Origin: Acetobacteraceae bacterium
Lineage (GTDB): Bacteria; Pseudomonadota; Alphaproteobacteria; Acetobacterales; Acetobacteraceae
Direction: 5' to 3'
Assembly: GCA_024280945.1 (NCBI GenBank)
Contig: JAMXLO010000002.1
Coordinates: 99,825-163,824 of the forward strand
Length of the DNA: 64,000 nucleotides
Shown here: in pieces, positions 52,962 through 62,894 of the stretch
How the letters are laid out: every line of letters begins with the position of its first letter
Position numbering within the stretch: the first letter of the stretch is position 1
Position numbers and translations under genes: made by a program
Notes under the pieces: model-generated
Seen by the model: the letters and a program-made list of their open reading frames with translations, nothing else
Told to the model about the DNA's origin: nothing
Databases searched by the model: none

Positions 52962-53378
52962 CTAAACGACTTCCGCTTCCGCGCGCTGTGCCAGAACAGC
53001 AAAGATCGGATGATCCGATAGGATCAGGTTCTCCGCCACCAGACCGTCGTGCAACCGCACGCGATCGACGCCGATCGTGCGGAAGGGTCCGTCCGGCCCA
53101 GTGCCACGCCCACTCCACCTGAGGAACACAAACTCACCATTGGTAGCGTGCTCCATCAAGTCCAGATGGAGGTCCGGAACGAGAGACAACAATGCGACGA
53201 TGCGTTGTGTATATTCTTGCTTGCCGCGAACGGGCCGCGTGGCATGTGGCCAAACGCCTACTACGTCGTCAGTGATAACTGTTGGCGTCCGCACCAGGGC
53301 GCGTTCCGCGCTTGGATCGGCCCAGAATGTGCGCCAACGATCAACTGACCAACCACTGGCTTGCGATGTATGTGCCAT
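52962..53378 (-). CDS. NTF2-like/SnoaL-fold protein
   Basis: The 138-residue protein has the SnoaL/NTF2 pattern: WRTFWADPSAERALVRTPTVITDDVVGVWPHATRPVRGKQEYTQRIVALLSLVPDLHLDLMEHA in pieces, then FVFLRWSGRGTGPDGPFRTIGVDRVRLHDGLVAENL. Such domains are enzymes or binding proteins (for example polyketide cyclases or ketosteroid isomerases). ATG at 53378 has GGGAG upstream. It may have been carried into the decayed zone with the neighbouring ligase remnant. Confidence 0.78.
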   Translation of the reverse strand: MAHTSQASGWSVDRWRTFWADPSAERALVRTPTVITDDVVGVWPHATRPVRGKQEYTQRIVALLSLVPDLHLDLMEHATNGEFVFLRWSGRGTGPDGPFRTIGVDRVRLHDGLVAENLILSDHPIFAVLAQRAEAEVV

Positions 53379-53503
53379 ATGGCCGAACTCCCATTGTGCG
53401 CCGTTGATGTTGCGAGGCACATTTTGGCTGCCGGAGACGAGTTTTCGATTACCTCAGAGGTTATGACGTGAGACCGCCTCCGGCGCCGCCTGCTACTCGA
53501 CCC

Positions 53504-53960
53504 GTGTATCGGGCTGGGCGAGCTTGCGAAATTCCTTGGCAATGTGCCGCCTCGGCGATGCACGATCGTAACCTTTGGTTCGTCACAGGGGATGCCGGTG
53601 TGATGGCGAAGACGGCTACGTGACCTACGTTGACCGGATCCAGTGACTGCATTCGGAGGCGTGGCGAGAACATCTCTTCCTTTGAGGTCGAGTTATCCAT
53701 CTCTCGGTTGCAGGGCGTGGCAGAGGTCTCTGGTGGAGAAGATGATGTTGGCTGTCGTGCGAGCCGAGGGAACTACCCTTGATCCAGTCATCGTCACGAG
53801 CTACGCGAATATTATCCTGCCGCGCTTTGCACAGCCGCGCTTCATCAAGGCAGTCGATGGTCTTCCGAAGATGCCAACAGCCAAAATCCAGAAGAGTGCG
53901 CTGCGAACACGTGGGATCAGCTCTGCGACATGGGACCGTCGGGCTAACCACTCAACCTGA
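53504..53960 (+). pseudogene. C-terminal remnant of an acyl-CoA ligase
   Basis: Three frames carry consecutive parts of the C-terminal half of an AMP-forming acyl-CoA ligase: NLWFVTGDAG, then DGYVTYVDR, then IRRRGENISSFEVE and LPRFAQPRFIKAVDGLPKMPTAKIQKSALRTRGISSATWDR in pieces, including the catalytic-lysine motif PTAKIQK. Internal stops and frameshifts separate them, and the N-terminal two-thirds are gone. This class includes crotonobetaine/carnitine-CoA ligases; that closer identity is a guess. Confidence 0.8.
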
Positions 53961-54190
53961 CCGACTCGCCTCGATGAAGTCGAGCAGTTCTTCTTCGCTC
54001 GGTGGCTTATCTAGAACCAGAGAGATACCAAGATCGAAAGCGCGGGATACGATAGTGTCAGACGGTGATCCAGTGATAAGCATGATTGGAAGCAGGTTGC
54101 CGCCGGCGCGCAACTTCTCGGCTAATTTCCAGTCGGTCATGTGCGGCATATGGTGGTCCGAGTGATATGGATCAACGACGGTTGACGTTG
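53952..54190 (-). pseudogene. fragment of a response-regulator receiver domain
   Basis: Reading leftward the frame ends SDHHMPHMTDWKLAEKLRAGG, LLPIMLITGSPSDTIVSRAFDLGISLVLDKPPSEEELLDFIEASRSG, which is the second half of a CheY-like receiver (LITG for the switch Thr, LDKPPS for the Lys). The first half, with the acidic pocket and a normal phospho-Asp, is absent or unrecognisable. A longer frame continues to 54374 but its extra residues look random. Confidence 0.65.
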
Positions 54191-54339
54191 TTGACGCGCC
54201 AGACTTCCGCCGGCCGGGTCTCCGACTCAGGCGTCGCTCCGGGTCACCCAAGCGCGTAATCCTTTGACTCTCCGAACTTTCCGTTGGAGGATCGAGCATC
54301 AAACGGAGCCGACCAGTCCCGGCGTTCATGGAGGGGTAA

Positions 54340-54567
54340 ATGTCCGGATCGGAGCAGGACGGCGAACAGGCCATCCGCGAGAGAGCTTACTTGATATGGA
54401 AGCGCGAGGGTTGCCCCAATGGTCGTGCACTGGATCATTGGGTGCAGGCGTGCATCGAAAAGCGAGAGCACCAAAACGAAGTTCTGCACGATGAAGAGAA
54501 GGTTTTGGCGGGCCGGCTGGACGCGAATATGCCGGCGCTGCTGACCAAGGATGTGCAGGGCGGGTAA
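54340..54567 (+). CDS. DUF2934 domain protein
   Basis: The 75-residue protein contains IRERAYLIWKREGCPNGRALDHWVQA, the DUF2934 core (helical, with conserved RAYxxWExxGxPxGxxxxHW). The rest is helical and charged. These are small alphaproteobacterial proteins of unknown function. It is one of the few intact genes of the degraded zone. Confidence 0.85.
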   Translation: MSGSEQDGEQAIRERAYLIWKREGCPNGRALDHWVQACIEKREHQNEVLHDEEKVLAGRLDANMPALLTKDVQGG

Positions 54568-54914
54568 CCGGCCAGTGGCAATTTCCCAAGGATGCCGTCC
54601 ATATCGCGCCATCGGAGCAGGCGTTGAGCATAGTCTGCTGCGTGATGACCCTGGTCCAAACCCGCGACCCACGCCGATAGCTTGGGCTTGATGGCCACGC
54701 AACTGGCCGGTCGCTCTCGTCTGGGGTCATCGACTCTCTGGAGGCCGCTTGCTCTCGTGTGAAGCGCAGGTTGTAGCAAGCATGGTCGCTCGGGACGAAA
54801 ATCTCTCAGCAGCCGTCGGCACGACTTGACGGTAGCCCGGAACGGCGCCGGGGGATCGAAGCTGATGTGCTCGGAAGAATCCCCTAGTATTCCGTCCGTT
54901 GGTAGGAACTCCAG
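54568..54914. other. intergenic region, no supported gene
   Basis: No convincing reading frame is present in the 347 bases before the next gene. Leftward frames are open but show no family resemblance. Confidence 0.4.
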
Positions 54915-55436
54915 ATGGCTCTTGCACCTATTCGCGGCGCCCCTCCGGGCGCACCCAATCCTGACTTCCCCACCGAAAAGCCGACGCTGAAGCCAGCGCA
55001 ACCGATCGCAGCGCCACCCTCTGTCGATCAACCCGCGACGCCTCCTGCCCGACTGAAGTTCACGCCGATCGAGATTGGTGGTGGCGGTGTCACCTTCACA
55101 TTCAGGATCATCCCCGAACAACCGGCGATCGCGCGAGCAAGCATGACCGTCCATATCGTTGACGTAGGATCATCATCACGCGAGCTTGGCTTCGTGCGGA
55201 TGTCAGCATCGAACGCAAGGAAGTTCCTTGCCGACCTACGGAATGACCGCTCCCCCTGTGTCGCCAGGGGCGACGAGGACGGCGACGTGCAGATCGATTA
55301 TGAAAGCACGGCAGCCGGACCTGTTCTGACGGTCCGCAAGCCGGGCGAACGTAACGCAGTGCATCGCTGCATCATCGATAGGGAACCCGACCTGACGACG
55401 ATAGCAGCCGAACTTCTCGCTGATCTGGGGGCTTAA
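54915..55436 (+). CDS. protein of unknown function with Pro/Ala-rich N-terminus
   Basis: The 173-residue protein has a low-complexity N-terminus (proline, alanine) and a folded C-terminal part: KFTPIEIGGGGVTFTFRIIPEQPAIARASMTVHIVDVGSS in pieces, VRMSASNARKFLADLRNDR, DEDGDVQIDYES, PVLTVRKPGERNAVHRCIIDREPDLTTIAAELLADL. No domain is recognised. The ATG follows GGAACTCCAG, so the site is weak. Codon pattern supports coding. Confidence 0.6.
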   Translation: MALAPIRGAPPGAPNPDFPTEKPTLKPAQPIAAPPSVDQPATPPARLKFTPIEIGGGGVTFTFRIIPEQPAIARASMTVHIVDVGSSSRELGFVRMSASNARKFLADLRNDRSPCVARGDEDGDVQIDYESTAAGPVLTVRKPGERNAVHRCIIDREPDLTTIAAELLADLGA

Positions 55437-56156
55437 GTTATCCTCGCCAAGTGTTGGTCTCGCCTGAACACATGCATCCTCGACCAGCAGCTTTGCAGCG
55501 CCCGCACGGATCACATGATGCGGCGGTCGATGCTGGAACGAACCTGAAACGCCCAAGCTTGGATACCGACGGCCACAAATACTTCACCCGCAGCGCGCCG
55601 CACCACCGCCTATCAGACGCGATCGGCGAGGAACCGCAGTAGCCGTGGCGCGAGGAAGCCTGTAAAACTGTTTGTCTCCTCACCCGGGTCGGCCATTCAG
55701 AAGTGTGGAGCGAACGGCACATCGATCTTGCGAACGTAAAATCTCGATTGCTTCAGAGCCCTGCGTCACTGGTGTTGAAAGCAGCGCATGGACCTTCCTC
55801 GGAACGCACTGACAGGCGCCTTCGTGTAACTTTGTTACAGTATCATCAAGTAACTTCAATCGCGTATCCGGGAGACGGATGGGCGGGACGACCTCCACCG
55901 CCATGCCTGATCTCGCTGGTCCCTCGGCTAGCACAACGGGCAGCCGATCACATGGTCAGGGTAATATGTGTATCTACTATGGTTTCAGTGCCGCATCCAT
56001 AGAATCGCGAGCCTACTTTACGATCTGCTCCGCTTTGCGTACCGGCAAGAGGCGTGATAGGGGGGCGAAAGCGACCCGCTGACGGCCGGATACCATCGCG
56101 AAATGGTGAGCCGGCAAAAGGGATTCGCACAACAACAAGCAGGGAGCTTCCATGTA
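55437..56156. other. intergenic region, no supported gene
   Basis: These 720 bases between the unknown gene and the MFS transporter hold no gene I can support. The MFS promoter should lie in the last 200 bases. Fragmentary frames such as HKYFTRSAPHHRLSDAIGEEPQ (near 55570-55640) look like relic coding sequence but cannot be named. Confidence 0.4.
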
Positions 56157-57431
56157 ATGTCAGCCTCAGCCGTGGCCGTCCCGTGGTGGAAGGAGCCCAC
56201 TCGCGAACAGTGGAAGGCGTACCTAGCCGCTTGGCTTGGTTGGACGCTCGACGCGTTCGATTTCACCATCTTCCTGATGATCATGGTGCCGATTGCCAAC
56301 GAGTTTCACGTCCCGTTGGTCGATGTCACCGCCGTGTTCACCGTAACGCTTTGGTTGCGTCTCGTTGGTGCCACCGCTTCGGGTTGGCTTGCTGATCGGG
56401 TCGGGCGCAAGACGCCGCTAATGATCTCCATCCTGTGGTACTCGATCTGCAACTTCATCGCGGGCTTCTCGCCGACTTTCTGGTTCCTGTTCCTGTTCCG
56501 CGCCTTGCTCGGCATCGGCATGGGGGCTGAATGGCCGGCGGGTGCGGCTTTGGCGATGGAGACGTGGCCCGTCCGCTCACGCGGCTTCATGAGCGGCGTG
56601 CTGCAAGGTTCCTGGGGCCTGGGCTTTCTGGTCTCCAGCGCGGTCTACGGCCTGCTCTATGACGCTATCGGCTGGCGGGGCCTCTTATGGATCGGCGTGC
56701 TGCCGGCGCTCGCCGTGCTCTGGATTCGCAGGAACGTGAAGGAGCCGGAAGTGTGGGTCGAGAACCGCAAGAAGCAGCGTGAGCAGCAGAAGGAAGTGCG
56801 TGTGCCGCTGGCGATGATCTTCCGTTCATCCATGCTGCGCAACACGATTACCGCCTGCCTGTGGATGGGCAGCGGCTTCGTGGTGTACTACACGACATTC
56901 GGGCTGTTTGCCACGCACCTGCAAAAGGACTTGGGCTTCAGCCCGGCTTTGGTGGCCCTGCCGGTCGCGCTCTCCAACATCACCGGTTTCGTCGCTTCTG
57001 GCATGTGGGGCTGGGTGGCCGATGTGTGGGGGCGGCGCGCGGCGATGATCATCCCGGCGGTGATCGGTCTCTTCCTGATCCCGTTCTACTTGCTGTCGTC
57101 GGACTACACGATAACGGTGCTCGCCTTCACCATCCAAGGCTTCTTCTTCGGTGGCATGTATGGCCAGAACCCGAGCTATCTGTCGGAGCGTTTCCCGACC
57201 GAGGTGCGTGCGACGGCGGCCGGCTTCTGCTACCACCAGGGGGCGATCTGGGGTGGTCTGGCGGCCCCGGTGCTGACCTACTTCGCCGCAGGATCGTCGA
57301 TGGGCTTTGTAATCCCGATGATGGTGGCGCAGGTTGGTTTTGCACTGATCTTCATCGTCTCGCTGGCGCTTGGCCCGGAGACCAAGGGCAAGGTGCTGGT
57401 CGCCGACCTGCACGAGCCCGCTGCTCCCTGA
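56157..57431 (+). CDS. MFS transporter (sialate/carboxylate:H+ symporter-like)
   Basis: The 424-residue protein has twelve membrane helices. Features are LGWTLDAFDFTIFLMIM in helix 1, ADRVGRKTPL after helix 2, GMGAEWPAGAALAMETWP in helix 4/5 and NPSYLSERFPTEVRATAAGFCY near helix 10. The pattern fits the NanT/JEN1-type carboxylate symporter group. The ATG at 56157 is preferred over 56103. A perfect hairpin follows. It is isolated in the degraded zone and intact. Confidence 0.92.
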   Translation: MSASAVAVPWWKEPTREQWKAYLAAWLGWTLDAFDFTIFLMIMVPIANEFHVPLVDVTAVFTVTLWLRLVGATASGWLADRVGRKTPLMISILWYSICNFIAGFSPTFWFLFLFRALLGIGMGAEWPAGAALAMETWPVRSRGFMSGVLQGSWGLGFLVSSAVYGLLYDAIGWRGLLWIGVLPALAVLWIRRNVKEPEVWVENRKKQREQQKEVRVPLAMIFRSSMLRNTITACLWMGSGFVVYYTTFGLFATHLQKDLGFSPALVALPVALSNITGFVASGMWGWVADVWGRRAAMIIPAVIGLFLIPFYLLSSDYTITVLAFTIQGFFFGGMYGQNPSYLSERFPTEVRATAAGFCYHQGAIWGGLAAPVLTYFAAGSSMGFVIPMMVAQVGFALIFIVSLALGPETKGKVLVADLHEPAAP

Positions 57432-57437
57432 ATATCG

Positions 57438-57468
57438 AGTAGCGCGATCTAGGTGGGATCGCGCTACT
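57438..57468 (+). terminator. stem-loop terminator after the MFS gene
   Basis: AGTAGCGCGATC (57438-57449) and GATCGCGCTACT (57457-57468) form a perfect 12-bp stem with a 7-base loop. There is no T tract; termination is inferred from position, seven bases after the stop. Confidence 0.6.
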
Positions 57469-57700
57469 GCCTACCCTGCGAGCTGCGTCTCAAGCTCGCG
57501 GTGCCGATGTCGCAGCCGCCGACGAACTCGCCTTTGACGTACAGTTGCGGGATGGTTGGCCATGCGAGAACTGCTTGATGCCCTCGCAGCTTCATGTCCT
57601 CGAGCACGTTCGCTGTCTTGAACGGCACCTCTGAGCACTTGAATGGCGTTGCCAAATCGGCCTCACTCTTTTGGTGCCATGCGCGGCATATCCACCTCAT
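57464..57700 (-). pseudogene. fragment of a monothiol glutaredoxin
   Basis: The frame contains [42 protein letters not shown], which matches the C-terminal two-thirds of Grx4/GrxD-type monothiol glutaredoxins. The active-site CGFS is missing, and the last residues lose the family pattern. It is a non-functional remnant. Confidence 0.8.
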
Positions 57701-57946
57701 CGATACCGATGATGCCCAGCGGTGACTAGTCTAACTGTTGCCAACGCCTTTCACGCATATGCAGCCTTGGCGCCGCCCAAAACGAAAGGAGAAGAACCCA
57801 GCCTTGGCGCCCGCATGAAACTCAAACCATAAACAAAAGGCGGGTCAGTTCTCAGCGCAAATTAACATTTTGGGGCGGCAGGGAGAAGTGAGGTAGTGGT
57901 GCGATAACCCCACCGCGCGCGCGACGGCCACGGCTGGCAGATCAGG

Positions 57947-60721
57947 TCACCCCGCCTCTGCCACGGCGATCGCTTCCTGCTCACTCCAAGCAGCCCCAGC
58001 GGCCATGGCCGCTGTGCACTCATCCGGACTCATTGCGCCGTGAAGGCGTTCCATAAGCCTGGCTCGTATCGCTCCGGCGATTTCAAAGCGGCTGAGCTGA
58101 TGCTGACCGGCATAGTGGTCTGCAAAACCCGCAAGGCGCGCTGCTAACCCAGTTTCGCCGCGGATCGCTAGAACGAGGGCGAGCTGATCGATCGAGCCTG
58201 GGAGATCCGCATTTCCAAGCGCGCGCGATAGTTCGAAGGCTTTGAGCGCTGCGCCGTGGCCGAGCTCAATCTGATCATCTAGGATCAGAAGGCCGGCCAG
58301 AAAGAATAGGGCTAGGAACTCAGCTTGCAGCGTGCCGTGCCGTCTGGACGCCTCGGCTGTCCGTCTCGCACGGGCGATGGCCTCGACCATGTCGCCAGCC
58401 TCGAACGCGATCGTGGCGAGTTGCGCCTCACAGGTGTCGTGCAGGCGGACGTCGCCGAGTGCCTTGAAGACGGCTAGCGCTTCTTCGACGAGGGCCCGCG
58501 CAACGTGCAAATCCCCGGCATCCATGCGGATCGCCCCGGTCGCCAGGAGGGCTATCGCCAGCTGCTTGGTGCGGCCGCACTGACGCAGGACTGCAAGTGC
58601 TTCATCGACATATCGTTCGGCTTCCGCGGTATCCCGGTAGCGAGTGGTCGATAGTCCCGCCTGCGTCAGCGCCTGCCCCAGCAGGAGTGGTTCGCCGCCA
58701 TCCTGGCGCAGCAATTCGATGGCCCGGAGGTCGTGAGCAAGACTTTCTCGGTTCCCGGCGCATGGCGACCACCCGCTTGCGACGCGAATGCGCGCTTCGA
58801 CGGAACGCGGCGTGGAATCGTCCACGTACGCGATGGCTAGCTCAAGCCAACGCCGCTGCTCCTGCATCAGCGACAATTCGCGCCACATCCAATCAGTATA
58901 GCTCATAAGCGTCAGGCCTAAAGCCGGGTCTCCCTCCGGGCGCAGGGACCAGCCCAGAGCGGTGCGCAAATTGTCCAGATCTGGTTCATACATGGCGAGC
59001 CAATCGGATTTCGAAGTTGTGGACCACGTTCGATCCGCACGCTCGAACACTTGCGCCATATGCTCACACAGTCGGCGCGCCAGCTTGGCATAACGGTCGG
59101 CTGTCAGCTTCTCGAGCGCGAATGCCCGCGTCGACTCGAGCAGCCGATAGCGGTTCTCGCCGGCGAGTGATACCACGAGGGACTTCTCGATCAGCGCGGC
59201 AAGCACATCGAAGACATCCCGCTCCGCCAACGGCGCACGGGCGGCGACCGCTGCTACGGCATTCAGCGAAAAGCTGCTGGCGAAGACTCCGAGCATGCAA
59301 AGCATCGCTCGCTCAGCTTCCGAGAGGAGGGTGTAGCTCCATTCAATTGCTCCACGCAGTGTCTGCTGCCGAGGCAGAGCGGTACGGCGCCCCGCGGTAA
59401 GGAGGTGCAGCTGGTCATCGAGGCGCGCCAACAGCGCCTCCGGCCGCAGCACCTTCAGCCGAGGCGCTGCCAGTTCGATCGCCAGCGGAATGCCGTCCAG
59501 TCTGCGGCAGATTGCTGCGACGATTGGTGCGGTTCCGTCCGTCAGTGAAAAACGCCCGAGCGCCGCGGCGGCGCGCTCGACGAAGAGATGCACGGCACTG
59601 TGTCCCATCGCCTCAGCAGCCGTGAGGCTAATCGATCTCGGCGGCACGTCGAGGAAGGGCACTGGGTAGGCATGCTCGCCCGCCACGGACAGCGCCTCCC
59701 GGCTGGTAGCAAGCAGGAATACGCCTGGGCACGTCTTCAGCAGCGTGTCGGCAAGCTTGGCAACAGCCGCGATCACGTGCTCGCAGTTGTCGAGGATGAG
59801 GAGCACGCGCCTGGATTGCAGGAAAATCGCGATCGCCTCCATAGCCCGCTGTTCTCGAGGCACTGGCAAACCGAACGAGGCGGCCACCGTTTCGCCGACC
59901 AGTTCGGCCCGGCTTAGCGGCGCCAGCTCGATAAACCGTGCACCGTCCGGGAAGCGGGCCCGCACATCGGCGCCCACCTGTAACGACAGGCTGGTTTTGC
60001 CTACGCCTGCGGTCCCAACCAACGTCACCAAGCGATGCCTTGACAGCAACGCCTCAATCTCCGCCACTTCGTGCTCGCGCCCGATCAGTGCATTGGCGAG
60101 CTGGGGTATATTGTTGGGACGCGCTGGCGCAGGTTCGCGAGATGCCCTGCCCGTGTGGAGACCAGCGTCGAGCCTCACGACGAATGCCTCGACCGGCCGG
60201 GCGATGTTTTTCAGGTGAAGAGCGCCAAGCTCCTCGAAAGCCAGGTCGAGGTGTCCATGCACATGATCCCGAACGGAACGAGAGACGCAGATAGCACCCG
60301 ACGGGCATTCGGCCTGGAGACGAGCGGCAACGTTCACCGCATCACCGTGTAAGTCAGTTCCTTCGGCAATCGCGTCGCCGATGTTGATGCCGACACGGAA
60401 GCGGATGGCTCGATCAGGAGGCTGGTCACCATCGAGCACAGGCACCCGCTGTTGCACCGTCACAAGACAGCGCATAGCCCCGTCTATGCTGTCGAAGACA
60501 ACCAGCAGGGAGTCGCCACCTGTCTGGACGATCCTGCCGCCATGCTCCTCGATGGCCGGATCGATCAGGTTGGCGCGTAGCGCTTTCAGACGAGCAAGTG
60601 TTCCGGCGTCATCGAACCCGATCAGCCGGCTGTAGCCGACCATATCGGCATAGACCACGGCGATCAGCTTCCGCCGATCTGGTGGCTTCACGGTCGGGGT
60701 CGATTTTGCGGCCTCCGCCAT
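57947..60721 (-). CDS. class III adenylate/guanylate cyclase fused to STAND-type ATPase and TPR
   Basis: The 924-residue protein has a class III cyclase domain at residues about 16-185: the metal-binding Asp26 (YADMVGYSRL) and Asp70 (TGGDSLLVVF), and Asn130 and Arg134 in NVAARL. The substrate-specifying Lys position is Gln66 (IVQTGGD). A P-loop ATPase follows (GTAGVGKTS at 236-244, then LLILDNCEH) and the C-terminal half is TPR/LuxR-regulator-like. Such proteins couple an ATPase sensor to cyclic nucleotide synthesis. The ATG at 60721 is preferred over one at 60853. No HTH DNA-binding domain is seen. Confidence 0.9.
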   Translation of the reverse strand: MAEAAKSTPTVKPPDRRKLIAVVYADMVGYSRLIGFDDAGTLARLKALRANLIDPAIEEHGGRIVQTGGDSLLVVFDSIDGAMRCLVTVQQRVPVLDGDQPPDRAIRFRVGINIGDAIAEGTDLHGDAVNVAARLQAECPSGAICVSRSVRDHVHGHLDLAFEELGALHLKNIARPVEAFVVRLDAGLHTGRASREPAPARPNNIPQLANALIGREHEVAEIEALLSRHRLVTLVGTAGVGKTSLSLQVGADVRARFPDGARFIELAPLSRAELVGETVAASFGLPVPREQRAMEAIAIFLQSRRVLLILDNCEHVIAAVAKLADTLLKTCPGVFLLATSREALSVAGEHAYPVPFLDVPPRSISLTAAEAMGHSAVHLFVERAAAALGRFSLTDGTAPIVAAICRRLDGIPLAIELAAPRLKVLRPEALLARLDDQLHLLTAGRRTALPRQQTLRGAIEWSYTLLSEAERAMLCMLGVFASSFSLNAVAAVAARAPLAERDVFDVLAALIEKSLVVSLAGENRYRLLESTRAFALEKLTADRYAKLARRLCEHMAQVFERADRTWSTTSKSDWLAMYEPDLDNLRTALGWSLRPEGDPALGLTLMSYTDWMWRELSLMQEQRRWLELAIAYVDDSTPRSVEARIRVASGWSPCAGNRESLAHDLRAIELLRQDGGEPLLLGQALTQAGLSTTRYRDTAEAERYVDEALAVLRQCGRTKQLAIALLATGAIRMDAGDLHVARALVEEALAVFKALGDVRLHDTCEAQLATIAFEAGDMVEAIARARRTAEASRRHGTLQAEFLALFFLAGLLILDDQIELGHGAALKAFELSRALGNADLPGSIDQLALVLAIRGETGLAARLAGFADHYAGQHQLSRFEIAGAIRARLMERLHGAMSPDECTAAMAAGAAWSEQEAIAVAEAG

Positions 60722-60959
60722 GCCAGGGGTCCCTGTTCCCTCCGCGGTGATGATACACGACGGACCCGAAACATCGCTATCGCGGCACGGCTGGTCAGCC
60801 CCCGCGACCCCATGGTCGTGACCCGCTCGGGGACGGTCGAACGAGATGGGCACCCCCGAGCATGCGGTTGCGGCGGGCGGTCTGCTCTGTTTCCGACAGG
60901 ATCAATTCACATATCCGCCCTGAAAGACTGCACAAATTGTAGCTAGCGGCGAGGAGACG

Positions 60960-61211
60960 ATGCATATCCGGTTAGCCGTGCTTCTGGCGTTAACGACGGT
61001 GCTTTTTGCCTACGCCGAGCAACCTGCGGGTTATGCGCCGGGCAATAGTTCTTACGGTGCCCCGGAATATGCCACGCCAGGCTACCCAGCATACGGCTTT
61101 GCGGCCGACTTCCCCGGCCCCGGCTACCACGGATCCGATGTGCCCATCGGTGGCGGCGGTCACTGGGCCAGCGGCGACGATTGGGATCGCTACTGGCATC
61201 ACCGTGCGTGA
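60960..61211 (+). CDS. small secreted Gly/Tyr/Pro-rich protein
   Basis: The 83-residue protein has a signal peptide (MHIRLAVLLALTTVLFAYAE) and then low-complexity Tyr/Pro/Gly repeats (YGAPEYATPGYPAYGF) ending in WASGDDWDRYWHHRA. GAGGAG lies before the ATG. It is divergent from the cyclase-ATPase gene. Function unknown, possibly surface associated. Confidence 0.7.
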   Translation: MHIRLAVLLALTTVLFAYAEQPAGYAPGNSSYGAPEYATPGYPAYGFAADFPGPGYHGSDVPIGGGGHWASGDDWDRYWHHRA

Positions 61212-62333
61212 AGCAGGTTGCGGCTCGGCACGACGTGTACCCTGGCCTTCTCTTGACATGGCGCCATCAGGTTCGCGAGCGCAGGCTGTCACGACCGCAA
61301 GTTCATATGTTCATGCCAGTGGAGACGGAGAGACCAGTATCGTTGGCGTCTTCGCCGGCCGTGTCGCCGACAGGAGCGGTTTCTGGTAGGGACTCCACGC
61401 GGCTAAACGTGATCGCGCTCCGCGAAATAGTGGTACCCTCCTCGGCAACCTCCGGACTAGGGTCGAAGGTCACAGAGCTTCACCTTTCCAAGGAACGCCC
61501 GCACGCATGGACCATGTGTTCAGTTTGGTCAGTTCGCCCGCGATGTCGGTCAGCTCTCGCAGGTAATATCGTAGGCAACGGGACCCGCCCTTATTGTTGG
61601 CGCGGTCGCCTGCTTCGCGTCGATTCTGATCGGCGCATGAACCTGTCGTGGACGGCATTCGCCACCTGAACGACATCTCCCGCGACGAAAGGGTCCGGCT
61701 TCTGCGGGACCGTCGGAGCCGCGCGCCATCGGCCGCGTCCCCGACGGGCAGCCACGTGATCACACAAATTGGTGGAACTGACCATGACCCGCGGCGGCGC
61801 AGCCCAAGCAAGGACCAACCAGCCCGCCCCGCCCGGTACGCCTATGTGTCGACCGAGCCAGCGTTGCACTACCTCACAGCGACGAATATGCGGGCAAAAT
61901 CCGCTGGGTCGCCATCCACCGGGAAGCCGATCTCGTCGGACCCGATGTCCCCGCGTGGACGCGAGGATGTCGGGTCCGACTCCCACGCAGCTCAAGGTTC
62001 CCAGGCATTGCGTATGCTCAGCCAGCTGGTCCACGCTGGCCTAGTGAGCCTCTCCAGCAAGCCGCACTGCACCGAGATTGCCGGCAGCCTGGTGCGGCTG
62101 ACGGCCGTTTCGCCTGGCGCAATCGCTGGGAAAATCGTTGCCGATCCATACGCCGTAAGCCGTTGATCTGTGGTCGCGCATGCGGCGAATGCTTGCGCCA
62201 CCGATCCATCCCAGGTCGACCACTTCAACGAGCAGCAAAGCGGCGGACGCACATCTGACGATGATGAGATGTGCTGAGAGGTTGGGGAGGATGGCCCGAA
62301 TTGCGCCGCTCCCGCATGATAAGCGGATGCCGC
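61212..62333. other. gene-poor region, possible relics
   Basis: No complete gene is supported in these 1,122 bases. Leftward frames contain pieces such as GSDEIGFPVDGDPADFARIFVAV (near 61895-61965) that look like relic coding sequence, but they are broken and I cannot name a family. Confidence 0.4.
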
Positions 62334-62588
62334 CTAGTGAAGGATTACAGGCCGGGGCTTTATGCCGCTCTCAATCCATGGTTTGTCCAAGTTGGCAGTC
62401 CTGACAGCGAGTTGGCTCGCTGTACGATTTTGGCTCAGCATCAGGCCGCCGCAAACCAGCACGCCAACGAGCCCTGCAATCAGAGCCACGCTTCTGGACA
62501 AACACCTGGGTTTCGGAACGGGGAAATTGCGATACCAATATAGTTTTTGCATCGCGTCGGGATCGACGAACGGGTACAAACGCGACAT
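62334..62588 (-). CDS. single-pass membrane protein of unknown function
   Basis: The 84-residue protein begins MSRLYPFVDPDAMQKLYWYRNF and has one hydrophobic helix (SVALIAGLVGVLVCGGLML) followed by a short polar tail. The ATG at 62588 has a GGGGAG site at a good distance. No family is recognised. Confidence 0.6.
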   Translation of the reverse strand: MSRLYPFVDPDAMQKLYWYRNFPVPKPRCLSRSVALIAGLVGVLVCGGLMLSQNRTASQLAVRTANLDKPWIESGIKPRPVILH

Positions 62589-62894
62589 AGCTGGAGCTCC
62601 CCTTCCCGTATGTCGTCGGATGAGCAGGAGCATTGGTGCTCCCGCACCGTCCATTTCGCCGAACATTAGCAGGAAAATTGGCCGAAGGTGTGAATCTGTT
62701 CACACTCTGCAGGCTCGTTGTGTGCTGCTCCGTCAAGGGACGCCAGTTCCAGCACTGCTGTCCCGCGATATCGGACCGCACTTCGGCCGTTATGGCGAGC
62801 CGGGCTGCGCCGGCGCAGGCACGGTCGCTGCTGGCTCCCCTTTGAGCCAGACCATCAGCACTCTGGCCACCGTCGGCCACCTTCCTCGATCACT
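62589..62894. other. intergenic region, no supported gene
   Basis: The 306 bases between the membrane-protein start and the dodecin stop hold no supported gene. The membrane-protein promoter should lie within its right part, since that gene reads leftward. Confidence 0.4.

Noticed and set aside
54190..54374. Upstream extension of the receiver-domain fragment
   Set aside because: The extra residues have no resemblance to a receiver N-terminus and include no acidic pocket.
61591..62252. Overlapping long frames on both strands
   Set aside because: They are high-GC open frames without family resemblance; only short relic-like pieces are visible.
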